Part shown: piece after piece, positions 57,471 through 64,000 of the stretch
Layout: each line of letters starts with the position of its first letter
Position numbering within the stretch: the stretch's first letter is position 1
Assembly (NCBI RefSeq): GCF_015624485.1
Contig: NZ_CP061378.1
Span: 1,860,001 to 1,924,000, forward strand
Length of the DNA: 64,000 nucleotides
Direction of reading: 5' to 3'
From: Bradyrhizobium genosp. L
Lineage (GTDB): Bacteria > Pseudomonadota > Alphaproteobacteria > Rhizobiales > Xanthobacteraceae
Position numbers and translations under genes: made by a program
The notes under the pieces: generated by a model
Seen by the model: the letters and a program-made list of their open reading frames with translations, nothing else
Databases searched by the model: none
Told to the model about the DNA's origin: nothing

Positions 57471-57779
57471 TTAATCGCAGACCCTGACGCTGCGAACGCG
57501 CCAGCCGTAACCGTCCCAGAAGCGCTGGCGCTGCCAGTAGCAACCGGGCTCGACGTAGCCGGGGCCGGCGACATAGGCCGGTCCGGGCGCGTAGTAGCCG
57601 GGGCCGGGACCGTAATAACCGTTCTGCGATGCGATCGCGCCGCCGACGATGGCGCCACCGAGCAATCCTGCAGCGACGCCAGCGGCGACACCGCGTTGTG
57701 CATGGGCAGGGGCGGGGACCGCCACGGCCGAAACCGCCAGGGTGGCGACGGCGCAGAGCGCCAGCAATGTCTTCTTCAT
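57471..57779 (-). CDS. Small exported glycine-zipper-like protein, paralogue 2
   Basis: 102 residues from ATG 57779. Signal peptide MKKTLLALCAVATLAVSAVA, the shared QRGVAAGVAAGLLGGAIVGG segment, a tyrosine-, glycine- and proline-rich spacer (GYYGPGPGYYAPGPAYVAGP) and the C-terminal CYWQRQRFWDGYGWRVRSVR. Shares the Gly-Ala zipper and the FWDGYxWR motif with paralogue 1, so a tandem duplication is likely. A 14-base hairpin separates the two. Function unknown. Confidence 0.85.
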   Translation of the reverse strand: MKKTLLALCAVATLAVSAVAVPAPAHAQRGVAAGVAAGLLGGAIVGGAIASQNGYYGPGPGYYAPGPAYVAGPGYVEPGCYWQRQRFWDGYGWRVRSVRVCD

Positions 57780-57973
57780 GGCCTCACCTTTCTCGGGAGC
57801 AGCGACAGTTCGCTCAAACAGCCTGTGTGGGCAAATGTTCCACATCCTGCTTGAACGATCAATGAACGGCGCTGCCGTATTCGAACCATGATCGGGGACG
57901 ATGGCGGCCGCGTGGCAAGCCGGAAAGTACGGAAATCGCGGCTGGTCCCGCGCCTTTTGCTGGCCGGAACCGA
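57780..57973. other. Upstream region between paralogue 2 and bfd
   Basis: About 195 bases upstream of both genes. No ORF of note. It should hold the promoter of the exported protein gene on the minus strand and, with the next site, the bfd promoter. Confidence 0.4.
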
Positions 57974-57997
57974 TTTAGATTCATTCCAGAATGAATC
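57974..57997. promoter_or_regulatory. Perfect inverted repeat upstream of bfd, degenerate iron control element
   Basis: GATTCATTC at 57978-57986 and GAATGAATC at 57989-57997 form a perfect 9-base inverted repeat with spacer CA. Overlapping it, TTTAGATTCATTCCAGA (57974-57990) differs from the Irr consensus TTTAGAA-N3-TTCTAAA at three of its defined positions. Iron control of bfd is expected; which regulator uses this site is unclear. Confidence 0.6.
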
Positions 57998-58103
57998 CGG
58001 CATCAGTTTGGAATTGCTTCAAAAAGCGTTTTTTCCTTTTGCATCCGGGCGGCGTCGACAATATCGATAATGTCAGCAACACCGACCGAACCGCCCAATT
58101 CTG

Positions 58104-58373
58104 ATGATTGTCTGTTCCTGTAACGTCCTCAGCGATCACGATGTCCGCAATGCCGTGAGCACCGGCGGACCGGTGACGCGCAATGCCAAGCAGGTCTATG
58201 GCTGCCTCGGCTGCAACGCCGAATGTGGCCGCTGCGCGCGCACGATCAAGGCGATCATCGACGAGGCGCTCGGTCCCTGCGCCAAGGCCTGTTGCTCGGG
58301 CTGCCCGCACAGCCATCCGCACGCTGCCAACGAGGACACCGGACCGGCCGAATTCGGCTTGGCGGCCTGCTGA
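58104..58373 (+). CDS. bfd: Bacterioferritin-associated ferredoxin, Cys-rich C-terminus
   Basis: 89 residues. Reduces and releases iron from bacterioferritin. N-terminal CSC (4, 6) and CGRC (41, 44) are the standard 2Fe-2S ligands. Extra cysteines lie at 34 and 37 (YGCLGCNAEC), and a C-terminal tail with CAKACCSGCPHSHPH and a final Cys is not part of the basic family length (about 65-70 residues). The tail might bind an additional metal. It lies 133 bases before bfr on the same strand. Confidence 0.92.
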   Translation: MIVCSCNVLSDHDVRNAVSTGGPVTRNAKQVYGCLGCNAECGRCARTIKAIIDEALGPCAKACCSGCPHSHPHAANEDTGPAEFGLAAC

Positions 58374-58445
58374 GATCCTCAAATCCCTCCAGATCGGGTT
58401 GTCCACGCGCCGATTCCGCGAAGGGTTGCTCTTGCCGGTCATCTG

Positions 58446-58464
58446 ATTTAGAAGCATTCTAAAT
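58446..58464. promoter_or_regulatory. Perfect iron control element (Irr box) upstream of bfr
   Basis: ATTTAGAAGCATTCTAAAT is a perfect palindrome with central GCA and matches the Irr consensus TTTAGAA-N3-TTCTAAA. It lies 43 bases before the bfr ATG. Irr represses bacterioferritin when iron is scarce in Bradyrhizobium and relatives. Confidence 0.92.
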
Positions 58465-58506
58465 TGAGATTCCGGCCGATTTTGGCCGCGACAGGTGGAG
58501 TGCATC

Positions 58507-58995
58507 ATGCAAGGCGACCCGAAAGTCATCGACTATCTGAACAAGGGGCTGCGCAGCGAGCTGACCGCCATCAACCAGTACTGGCTGCATTACCGGGTCC
58601 TGAACAATTGGGGCCTGCTCGAGATGGCCAAGGTCTGGCGCAAGGAATCCATCGAGGAGATGGAGCACGCCGACAAGTTCACCGACCGCATCCTGTTCCT
58701 GGACGGCTTCCCCAACATGCAGGTGCTCGATCCCTTGCGGATCGGCCAGGACGTCAAGGAGATCATCGAATGCGATCTCGCATCCGAGATCGCTGCCCGT
58801 ACGCTGTACCAGGAGGCGGCGACCTACTGCCATGGCGTCAAGGACTATGTCAGCCGCGACCTGTTCGAGAGCCTGATGAAGGACGAGGAAGACCACATCG
58901 ATTTCCTCGAGACCCAGCTCGACCTGATCAAGCGGATCGGCCTCGAGCTCTACACCCAGAAGCACGTCGGCCACCTCAAGGGCGAGGAGTCCTGA
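58507..58995 (+). CDS. bfr: Bacterioferritin
   Basis: 162 residues from ATG 58507. Stores iron as a 24-mer and binds haem. Four-helix ferroxidase residues: Glu in [29 protein letters not shown] with Glu and His, and [20 protein letters not shown]. The haem-binding Met (position about 52 in most members) falls in the region [12 protein letters not shown]. The ICE box upstream and the bfd gene ahead place it under iron control. Confidence 0.96.
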   Translation: MQGDPKVIDYLNKGLRSELTAINQYWLHYRVLNNWGLLEMAKVWRKESIEEMEHADKFTDRILFLDGFPNMQVLDPLRIGQDVKEIIECDLASEIAARTLYQEAATYCHGVKDYVSRDLFESLMKDEEDHIDFLETQLDLIKRIGLELYTQKHVGHLKGEES

Positions 58996-59027
58996 GAAGA
59001 TGTGAGGCTATATCCTCATCTACCGGT

Positions 59028-59148
59028 GTCATCGCCCGGCCTGTGCGCAATTGCGCACATGGACCGGGCGACCCAGTACGCCGCGGCTCATCGATTCAAT
59101 CACCGCCGTCTCTGGAATACTGGATCACCCGCATGCGCGGGTGATGAC
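59028..59148. repeat. Intergenic element, family D copy 3
   Basis: GTCATCGCCCGGCCTGTGCG with TGCGCAATTGCGCA, GGGCGACCCAGTACGCCGCGG, then CTCTGGAATACTGGATCACC and CGCATGCGCGGGTGATGAC. Nearly the same as 37131-37232 but with the long palindromic insert of copy 1. Lies after the bfr stop. Confidence 0.82.
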
Positions 59149-59217
59149 ACCGAGCAAGCTGAGCAGATCACCTCGGTACCCTAAGCAGCGCGCTCCGATG
59201 CTCTCCCCGAAATTGCC

Positions 59218-59242
59218 AGAGGCCGCTCAATGAGCGGCCTCT
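59218..59242. terminator. Hairpin downstream of the 59271 gene
   Basis: Inverted repeat AGAGGCCGCTCA / TGAGCGGCCTCT with a one-base centre, so the real stem is the outer ~10 base pairs. It is 29 bases past the stop of the exported protein gene (minus strand) and has only a short T-run on the plus strand. A terminator is possible. Confidence 0.5.
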
Positions 59243-59270
59243 TTGCTGTGCGATCCCGGTTGTCACGCGC

Positions 59271-59678
59271 TCAATAGCAGCGGGTGATGTTGACGGTGCG
59301 GTCGCCGCCGCGGCCGGGCACGGTGACGCTTTCGGTGGGGCAACTCGACACATAGGGGCGATCCGACGGCACCACGGCCGGCGGGTAGCGATGCGCCCAA
59401 TCCCACGGCACGTCATAGGTGTAGGTGTAATGGGCGTCGTTGGAGACGGGGGTCGGCGCCTCGGCCAGCGGTGCGCCGGCCGCTCCGTCGTAATATCCAT
59501 AGCCCGGCCAGAACCCGCCGGGTCCGCGCCCGTGATGGCGGAACGCCGGATGCGGGCCGGCAAAGCTGCCACGCGCCGCCGCGGCGCCAGATCTCGCGAA
59601 GGTCTCGGTCGGGGAAGCGAGCAGCAACGCTGCAACGCCAAGGGACGCGGCAAGCGCCCCTAATCTTTGATACGCCAT
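59271..59678 (-). CDS. Small exported protein of unknown function
   Basis: 135 residues from ATG 59678 (an ATG at 59705 would add nine residues). Signal peptide YQRLGALAASLGVAALLLAS precedes a His-, Gly- and Tyr-rich region and a C-terminal part with two Cys (SSCPTESVTVPGRGG, then NITRCY). No family recognised. The Cys pair could form a disulfide in the periplasm. Confidence 0.75.
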   Translation of the reverse strand: MAYQRLGALAASLGVAALLLASPTETFARSGAAAARGSFAGPHPAFRHHGRGPGGFWPGYGYYDGAAGAPLAEAPTPVSNDAHYTYTYDVPWDWAHRYPPAVVPSDRPYVSSCPTESVTVPGRGGDRTVNITRCY

Positions 59679-59849
59679 GGCACGCACCACTCGGTTACGG
59701 AGCATTGTGCGGACGCTAGGCTGCGCGCTGTTGCGCCCGCAAACTCATCCTTAACTATTGGTTAAGAGGTAAGGTTAACAGAGCGTATCGGTCTCAAATC
59801 GGCGCGACGGCATGTCGCGTCACGATGGGCGAAGCGCGTTTTGAGCCGC

Positions 59850-60203
59850 TCAGACCGCGTCCGCCGGAACGAAGCAACTGATGATGATGCCGCCGCGGTG
59901 ATGCACGTACCACACCACGGCCTCGCCGACCGGATTGCCGCGATCGCGGATGATCGCGCGCTCCGGCACCATCATCCATTCGCCCTCGATCGGCACCCAA
60001 TAGGCGCCGTTGCGCACGTCGTAGCTGGTGCGGTGGCCGTCGGAGATGTCGCAGCAGGGCACGCCGTTCGGTGCCATCACGCTCTTGAACCAGGCGCGGA
60101 TATCAGGCGGCACGTTGTCGTACTGACCATTGTCGAAGGCGAGGGCCGAGCCCGCCAACAGGGAGAGCCACGCAAGCAGCGCGAGATGCGCGAGCTTTCG
60201 CAC
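59850..60203 (-). CDS. Small exported protein of unknown function, GTG start
   Basis: 117 residues from GTG 60203. GGAGG lies 6 bases before this GTG, and the resulting N-terminus RKLAHLALLAWLSLLAGSAL is a standard signal peptide, so I prefer it to the ATG at 60230. The mature part has PPDIRAWFKSVMAPNGVPCC and DISDGHRTSYDVRNGAYWVP. No family recognised with certainty. A periplasmic location is likely. Confidence 0.8.
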   Translation of the reverse strand: MRKLAHLALLAWLSLLAGSALAFDNGQYDNVPPDIRAWFKSVMAPNGVPCCDISDGHRTSYDVRNGAYWVPIEGEWMMVPERAIIRDRGNPVGEAVVWYVHHRGGIIISCFVPADAV

Positions 60204-60354
60204 TGAATTCCTCCGCGAAACCTGTGTCATCGTCCGCGCAATATCGTCGCGCGAATCCGGTTGTTGGCGTGATTAGGCACGAACCGCGCGCGGGATGCAT
60301 GCTCAAAGAATGAGCGAAGCGGTGCAGCGAAACTTGATGCAGCGCGAGATCGCT

Positions 60355-60717
60355 TCAGGACGACTTCTTCGCGCGTGCGTTCTTGACGGGCGCTTTCTTC
60401 GCGGGCCTTGCCGTGATGTTGTCCCGGGCCATCGTGAGCGCGCTGCGCAGCGTCGCCGGGTCGGCCTTCGCAAGGCGGACATTGGTGCTGCCGCCCTTGC
60501 CCCAGCCGCCCGGTACGGGGCGGAAGATCTCGGGTTCGGCCTCGACCACCATCGCCTGTTGCTCCGGCGTCAGCTTCACCATGCCCCAATCGGCGTCGGG
60601 ATAACCGAGCGTTGCGAAGATGCGCGTGCCGACGCGGAAGTCGGCGTGGCCGCGATGCGCGCCCTCGACGGCGTCGGGCAGGCTGAGCGCGATCTTGCGG
60701 AAGCGAGCTTGCGACAT
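60355..60717 (-). CDS. MmcQ/YjbR-family protein
   Basis: 120 residues. MSQARFRKIALSLPDAVEGA starts the family fold; FRVGTRIFATLGYPDADWGM and KLTPEQQAMVVEAEPEIFRP follow. A Lys-rich C-terminus (PAKKAPVKNARAKKSS) suggests nucleic-acid contact. Fold-level relatives are annotated as DNA-binding; no target is known. It lies 20 bases after the alpha/beta hydrolase gene on the same strand. Confidence 0.88.
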   Translation of the reverse strand: MSQARFRKIALSLPDAVEGAHRGHADFRVGTRIFATLGYPDADWGMVKLTPEQQAMVVEAEPEIFRPVPGGWGKGGSTNVRLAKADPATLRSALTMARDNITARPAKKAPVKNARAKKSS

Positions 60718-60737
60718 CGCGATAGTTCTCGAACCCG

Positions 60738-61799
60738 TTACATGGTCCGCTGCGGCGCTGTCTGCAGCAGCTCCTGCAATTCCTTGCCGTAGAACCTGGC
60801 GTTGCCGGTGGTGAGATGGCCGCGCGTCTCGGTGCTGGCCGGGATCAGAAAGATCTTGCCGTGCTTGATCCGCTTCACCGCGGCCTCGGTGACGCCGGTC
60901 TCCGGCGGATTGCGTTCGTCATCGGCGGCGTTGATGGCAAGCAGCGTGGCCTCGATCTTCTCCATGCCCGCGGAAGGATCGTAGTCGTGTGAGGCTTCCC
61001 ATTGATAGATGTAGTCGTTGGCATCGGCCGTGACCGGCAGCGCCAGCTGCTCGTCGACCATCTTGTCGGCCTGCGGCGCCGTCGGCGCCAGCGTCTGATA
61101 GCCGAGCGTGCCGCCGGCGCTGGCGAAGCGGTAGGCGGCGATGGCGTATTTCATCATCCGCGGCTGGCTCGCATAATTGCCGTCCTTGTAGTCGGGATCG
61201 TTGCGGATGGTGTCCAGCATCGTCCGCCGCAGGATCCAGTTGCGCGCCGCCATCGCGGTCGGCTGCGAGGCCATCGGCACCAGAATGTCCATCATGCCGG
61301 GATAGCGCACGCCCCAGATCCAGGTGTGCATGCCGCCCATCGAATTGCCGATCACGAGCCTGAGATGCTTGACGTTGAGGCCTTCGGTGACCAGCCGGTA
61401 CTGCGCGTCGACCATGTCGTTGTAGTCGTATTTCGGAAAGCTGTTGCGCATCGCGTCCGACGGCTTTGAGGATTTACCGTGGCCGATGCCGTCGGGAATG
61501 ATGATGTAATACTTGGTCGCATCGAGCGGCTGGCCGGGACCGAACAATTCGCCGGCGAAGGCCGGCGTCAGCATGCTCGCCGCCGAGCCGCCGGAGCCGT
61601 GCAGCACCAGCACCGGCTGTCCGCTCGGCGCGCCGACCGTGGTGTAATGCAGCCGCAACTCCGGCATCACCTCGCCGGAGTGGAACTTGAAGTCCTTCGC
61701 GATCCACTCGCCGTCCTGAGGTGCGGGATAATCTGCGGCCATTGATGGCACCGATAGCGAGACGAGGGCGGCCACCAGCGCCGCGCACAAACGGATCAT
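60738..61799 (-). CDS. Exported alpha/beta-hydrolase, homoserine O-acetyltransferase-like
   Basis: 353 residues from ATG 61799. A signal peptide (IRLCAALVAALVSLSVPSMA) leads to an alpha/beta-hydrolase: GQPVLVLHGSGGSAASMLTP near the oxyanion region, nucleophile elbow VIGNSMGGMHTWIWG, and C-terminal His in TRGHLTTGNA. The order resembles MetX-type acyltransferases, but the signal peptide argues against a metabolic homoserine enzyme. Substrate unknown. Followed by the YjbR-like gene. Confidence 0.85.
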   Translation of the reverse strand: MIRLCAALVAALVSLSVPSMAADYPAPQDGEWIAKDFKFHSGEVMPELRLHYTTVGAPSGQPVLVLHGSGGSAASMLTPAFAGELFGPGQPLDATKYYIIIPDGIGHGKSSKPSDAMRNSFPKYDYNDMVDAQYRLVTEGLNVKHLRLVIGNSMGGMHTWIWGVRYPGMMDILVPMASQPTAMAARNWILRRTMLDTIRNDPDYKDGNYASQPRMMKYAIAAYRFASAGGTLGYQTLAPTAPQADKMVDEQLALPVTADANDYIYQWEASHDYDPSAGMEKIEATLLAINAADDERNPPETGVTEAAVKRIKHGKIFLIPASTETRGHLTTGNARFYGKELQELLQTAPQRTM

Positions 61800-61901
61800 C
61801 GAGCTTCTCCCTGGGCGCGGCGCCTTTGTCCAGCCGCTTGGGCGCAAGCCTAGCATGACAAGGGCGAGCTGTCCGAGAGGCGTGCCTGCGGCTGCGGGAG
61901 A

Positions 61902-62291
61902 TTACCCCTGCTTCAAGATGTTGAGCGCATACCAGCCCCAGTACACGCGGTGGCGTTGGATCAGGCCGTCGCTGATCTCCATGACCTCGACCAGGTCCAT
62001 CTGGTCGCCGTCCGGCGACTGGCGCGGATATTCCCAGGTGATGACGCGGCCGTCGCTGAAGAACCCCTGCTTGAAGCGCTTGCGTTGCGGCGGGTTGGTC
62101 TGGAACACGCGTGCGATGAACGCGCGCAAGCTGTCCGTGCCGCGCACGATGCCCCCCCCGGTCTGCATCAAATGCTGCACCAGCGGGCTTTCGATCGAAG
62201 CGTCGGGCGCGTAGAGCGCGAGCGCGGCCTCGAGATCCTTGTTGCCGAGAGCTTCGTCCCAGAGCCTGTGGATGCGTTCCGCGTCGTTCAT
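61902..62291 (-). CDS. SnoaL / nuclear transport factor 2-like protein
   Basis: 129 residues from ATG 62291. MNDAERIHRLWDEALGNKDL starts the NTF2-like fold, with LYAPDASIESPLVQHLMQTG and the C-terminal strands DGDQMDLVEVMEISDGLIQR. It is divergent from the wHTH regulator at 62430 with a 138-base gap holding a palindrome, so the two probably form a regulator-target pair, as at 18.5 kb. Reaction unknown. Confidence 0.88.
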   Translation of the reverse strand: MNDAERIHRLWDEALGNKDLEAALALYAPDASIESPLVQHLMQTGGGIVRGTDSLRAFIARVFQTNPPQRKRFKQGFFSDGRVITWEYPRQSPDGDQMDLVEVMEISDGLIQRHRVYWGWYALNILKQG

Positions 62292-62351
62292 GATTGTCCC
62301 TTGCATTTCGTTTGACCTGTCCCGATTTCAGCCTACGGCACGGCCGTGATG

Positions 62352-62369
62352 TTTCAGGAAAACCTGAAA
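62352..62369. promoter_or_regulatory. Palindrome in the divergent region, likely wHTH operator
   Basis: Perfect 7-base arms TTTCAGG and CCTGAAA with spacer AAAA. It lies 60 bases upstream of both the SnoaL-like start (minus) and the wHTH start (plus), so one site could control both genes. A weaker pair, CCTGAATG and CATTCGGG, follows at 62385-62410. Confidence 0.65.
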
Positions 62370-62429
62370 TGAGTGTCGCGGTCGCCTGAATGCGGTTAGG
62401 ACATTCGGGCGGTTCCGGAGGACGATGCG

Positions 62430-63119
62430 GTGGGATCATCCCAATCGGTGCAGACGGGCTTTTCGCGGATCGCCGAGGCGCTGGGCGATCCGGCGCGCGA
62501 GGCGATGGTGAGTGCGCTGGCCGACGGCAAGGCGCTGCCGGCCGGCGAGCTTGCCGCGGTTGCCGGCATCTCGCCGCAGAGCGCAAGCGCGCATCTGCAG
62601 AAGCTGGTAGACGCGCGCGTGCTCTCGGTCTGGGCGCAGGGCCGCTTCCGGTACTACCGGATCAGGGACGACGACGTTGCGGCGCTGATCGAGAATCTGG
62701 TGGACCTCGCCACCCGAACCAATGCCGGCCGCAAGCGGGCGATGCCGGTTGACCAGCTCCGGCAGTCGCGCACCTGCTACCATCATCTGGCGGGCCAGCT
62801 CGGCGTGCTGCTGTCCAACGCGCTGATCCGCCGCCGGCTTGTCGCGATCGACGGCCGTATTGGTCACGTGACGGAGCAGGGGCTGGCCTGGTGTCGCGCC
62901 GAGCAGATCGATTTCGACTCCGCACGCGAGCCGCATTTTCGGCTCTGCAACGACTGGACCGAGCGGGTGCCGCATCTCGCCGGTCCGTTCGCCAACGCGG
63001 TGCTGGCGCGGCTGGTCGAGACGCGCGGCGTCGCGCCGCATCGCATTCCACGCGCGCTGCGGATCACCGACAAAGGGCGCGCGTTCTTCGATCGGCTCGG
63101 CGTCCAGGTTCCGTTCTGA
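62430..63119 (+). CDS. ArsR-type winged-helix regulator with C-terminal domain
   Basis: 229 residues from GTG 62430. Residues ~10-90 form the ArsR HTH (RIAEALGDPAREAMVSALAD, AVAGISPQSASAHLQKLVDA, LSVWAQGRFRYYRIRDDDVA). The C-terminal ~130 residues (CYHHLAGQLGVLLSNALIRR and VPHLAGPFANAVLARLVETR) are a separate domain, perhaps ligand binding. No metal-binding Cys pattern is seen in the HTH. Divergent from the SnoaL-like gene. Probably binds the palindrome between them. Confidence 0.85.
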   Translation: MGSSQSVQTGFSRIAEALGDPAREAMVSALADGKALPAGELAAVAGISPQSASAHLQKLVDARVLSVWAQGRFRYYRIRDDDVAALIENLVDLATRTNAGRKRAMPVDQLRQSRTCYHHLAGQLGVLLSNALIRRRLVAIDGRIGHVTEQGLAWCRAEQIDFDSAREPHFRLCNDWTERVPHLAGPFANAVLARLVETRGVAPHRIPRALRITDKGRAFFDRLGVQVPF

Positions 63120-63133
63120 GCCTGCCGTGCCAG

Positions 63134-63379
63134 CTAGCGCTCGTCCTCGACCTCCGTCTCCGGGCGATCGTTGCCGGCGGCGGTTTCAATATGCCACTTG
63201 CCGTCCGAGGTCTCGTACTGGATCGCCTCGGTGCGCCCGGGGACGCGCTGCTCATTGGCGGCGCGCCGCGCGGCGGCGAGCGCCGCGGCATGGGTTGGAA
63301 AAGGTTCCGAGAACACGCCGTTGACGGTATAGGCCCAGCCGCCGTCGTGCTGGACGACCTTGTAGATCACGTGGCTCAT
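63134..63379 (-). CDS. DUF2188 protein
   Basis: 81 residues from ATG 63379. MSHVIYKVVQHDGGWAYTVN and FSEPFPTHAAALAAARRAAN match the DUF2188 layout, a small alpha-beta protein of unknown function, with a polar tail ending KWHIETAAGNDRPETEVEDE. It converges on the wHTH gene with a 14-base gap. No further context for function. Confidence 0.85.
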   Translation of the reverse strand: MSHVIYKVVQHDGGWAYTVNGVFSEPFPTHAAALAAARRAANEQRVPGRTEAIQYETSDGKWHIETAAGNDRPETEVEDER

Positions 63380-63484
63380 CGGGAACCTCGTTTCCGCCGT
63401 GAACGATGAGGCTGCCAGAATAGCCCACGATGTCGTATTTTGCAGCAGCCGATCGTCCTTGAGGCACGATCCGGAAGGGAGACC

Positions 63485-63754
63485 ATGATGTGTCGTAACA
63501 TCAAGACGCTGTTCAACTTCGAGCCGCCGGCCACCGAGGACGAGATCCACGCCTCTGCGCTGCAATTCGTGCGCAAGCTGTCCGGCTTCAACAAGCCGTC
63601 GCAGGCCAATGAGGCCGCGTTCAACCGTGCCGTGGCCGAGGTCTCGGACGCGGCACGCAGGCTCCTGACCTCGCTCGAAACCGCGGCGCCCACGCGCGAT
63701 CGCGAGATCGAGGCGGAAAAGGCCAGGGAGCGCTCGCGGCTGCGGTTCGGCTAA
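63485..63754 (+). CDS. DUF2277 protein
   Basis: 89 residues from ATG 63485 or 63488. CRNIKTLFNFEPPATEDEIH, ASALQFVRKLSGFNKPSQAN and the Arg-rich C-terminus match DUF2277, a small helical family of unknown function common in alphaproteobacteria and actinobacteria. The conserved N-terminal Cys-Arg-Asn-Ile is present. It stands alone. Confidence 0.88.
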   Translation: MMCRNIKTLFNFEPPATEDEIHASALQFVRKLSGFNKPSQANEAAFNRAVAEVSDAARRLLTSLETAAPTRDREIEAEKARERSRLRFG

Positions 63755-63836
63755 CTAGCCGTCCGTGATGTAGGTCACGGTCAGGCGATCCAAGGCCGGC
63801 CATGCTTGCTCTTCACCCCGACCTCCGGAGCCAGCC

Positions 63837-64000
63837 ATGAAGCGTGCCGTCCCGCTCACCCTCTGTTCGATCGCGTTCGCGGTGCTGTGGACCTGCGGCA
63901 TGCTGTGGTCGAGCGGGGTGATCGACCGTGCCAACATCATCATTCTATCGACCTGCGGAGCATTCGCCGGACTCGGCTGGTACTACGCGATGCGCTGGGT
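63837..64000 (+). CDS. Small membrane protein, 3' end outside window
   Basis: Starts at ATG 63837 after GGAG and runs off the window. The visible N-terminus MKRAVPLTLCSIAFAVLWTC and then VIDRANIIILSTCGAFAGLG give two hydrophobic segments separated by a short polar loop, which continues to the window's end. No family recognised. Confidence 0.7.
   Translation, partial: MKRAVPLTLCSIAFAVLWTCGMLWSSGVIDRANIIILSTCGAFAGLGWYYAMRW

Overview
This is a GC-rich chromosomal window of an alphaproteobacterium, most likely Bradyrhizobium or a close relative in the Nitrobacteraceae. The evidence is the fused TrpE-TrpG anthranilate synthase, a CcrM-type GANTC methyltransferase, an Irr-type iron control element in front of bacterioferritin, the ETF-ubiquinone oxidoreductase, and multicopy palindromic intergenic repeats of a kind familiar from this family. 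It reads as ordinary core and peripheral chromosome. I found no rRNA, tRNA, CRISPR array, prophage or insertion sequence.

Layout. 1-2.6 kb: trpEG (5' end outside the window) and apt. 2.7-4.2 kb: two adjacent ParA-like P-loop proteins without a ParB. 4.4-6.2 kb: M48 membrane peptidase and LemA. 6.4-12.9 kb: an Rsm22-type methyltransferase, smc, a DsbA-like thiol oxidoreductase and a DciA-like DUF721 protein. 12.9-13.5 kb: a higBA module whose toxin gene carries an in-frame amber codon. 13.5-20.9 kb: mutY, a thioesterase, a flavin monooxygenase, two glutathione S-transferases, a LysR regulator facing a SnoaL-like protein, and two membrane proteins of unknown function. 21-26 kb: ccrM with two GANTC sites in its leader, a YpfJ-like metallopeptidase, moaB, a MarR-GNAT fusion with a clear operator palindrome, and a family 2 glycosyltransferase. 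26-36.5 kb: radical SAM protein, VOC protein, rnhB, a GT39-like membrane protein, a uracil-DNA glycosylase lacking half of the usual cluster cysteines, ETF-QO, a secreted TPR protein and ispE. 36.5-37.4 kb: a gene-free stretch with a highly structured multicopy-looking element. 37.4-49 kb: SMP-30 lactonase, GNAT, GMC oxidoreductase, Baeyer-Villiger monooxygenase, MoxR ATPase, Cache-PAS-GGDEF protein, CoxE-like VWA protein, two rhodanese-type sulfurtransferases and a Pro/Ala-rich anchored protein. 49-57 kb: L,D-transpeptidase, DUF4336 protein, D-2-hydroxyacid dehydrogenase, ettA, a YqhA-like membrane protein and an MltB-like transglycosylase. 57-64 kb: two paralogous small exported proteins, the bfd-bfr iron-storage pair, several small exported proteins, an alpha/beta hydrolase, a SnoaL/wHTH divergent pair and small DUF proteins.

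Working units. trpEG-apt, M48-LemA, bfd-bfr and higBA look like functional units from spacing or shared regulation. smc, ccrM, rnhB, mutY, the uracil-DNA glycosylase and DciA-like protein cover chromosome maintenance. MoxR and the VWA protein are normally partners; here a diguanylate cyclase lies between them and they are on opposite strands.

The most notable non-coding signal is a set of 18 palindromic intergenic elements in six sequence families, all between genes, several touching coding ends. I did not find a convincing entirely new system. The best leads are the structured element at 36.66-37.05 kb, the amber-interrupted higB with a palindrome shared with mutY, the operator palindromes at the MarR-GNAT and wHTH genes, and the ParA-like pair.
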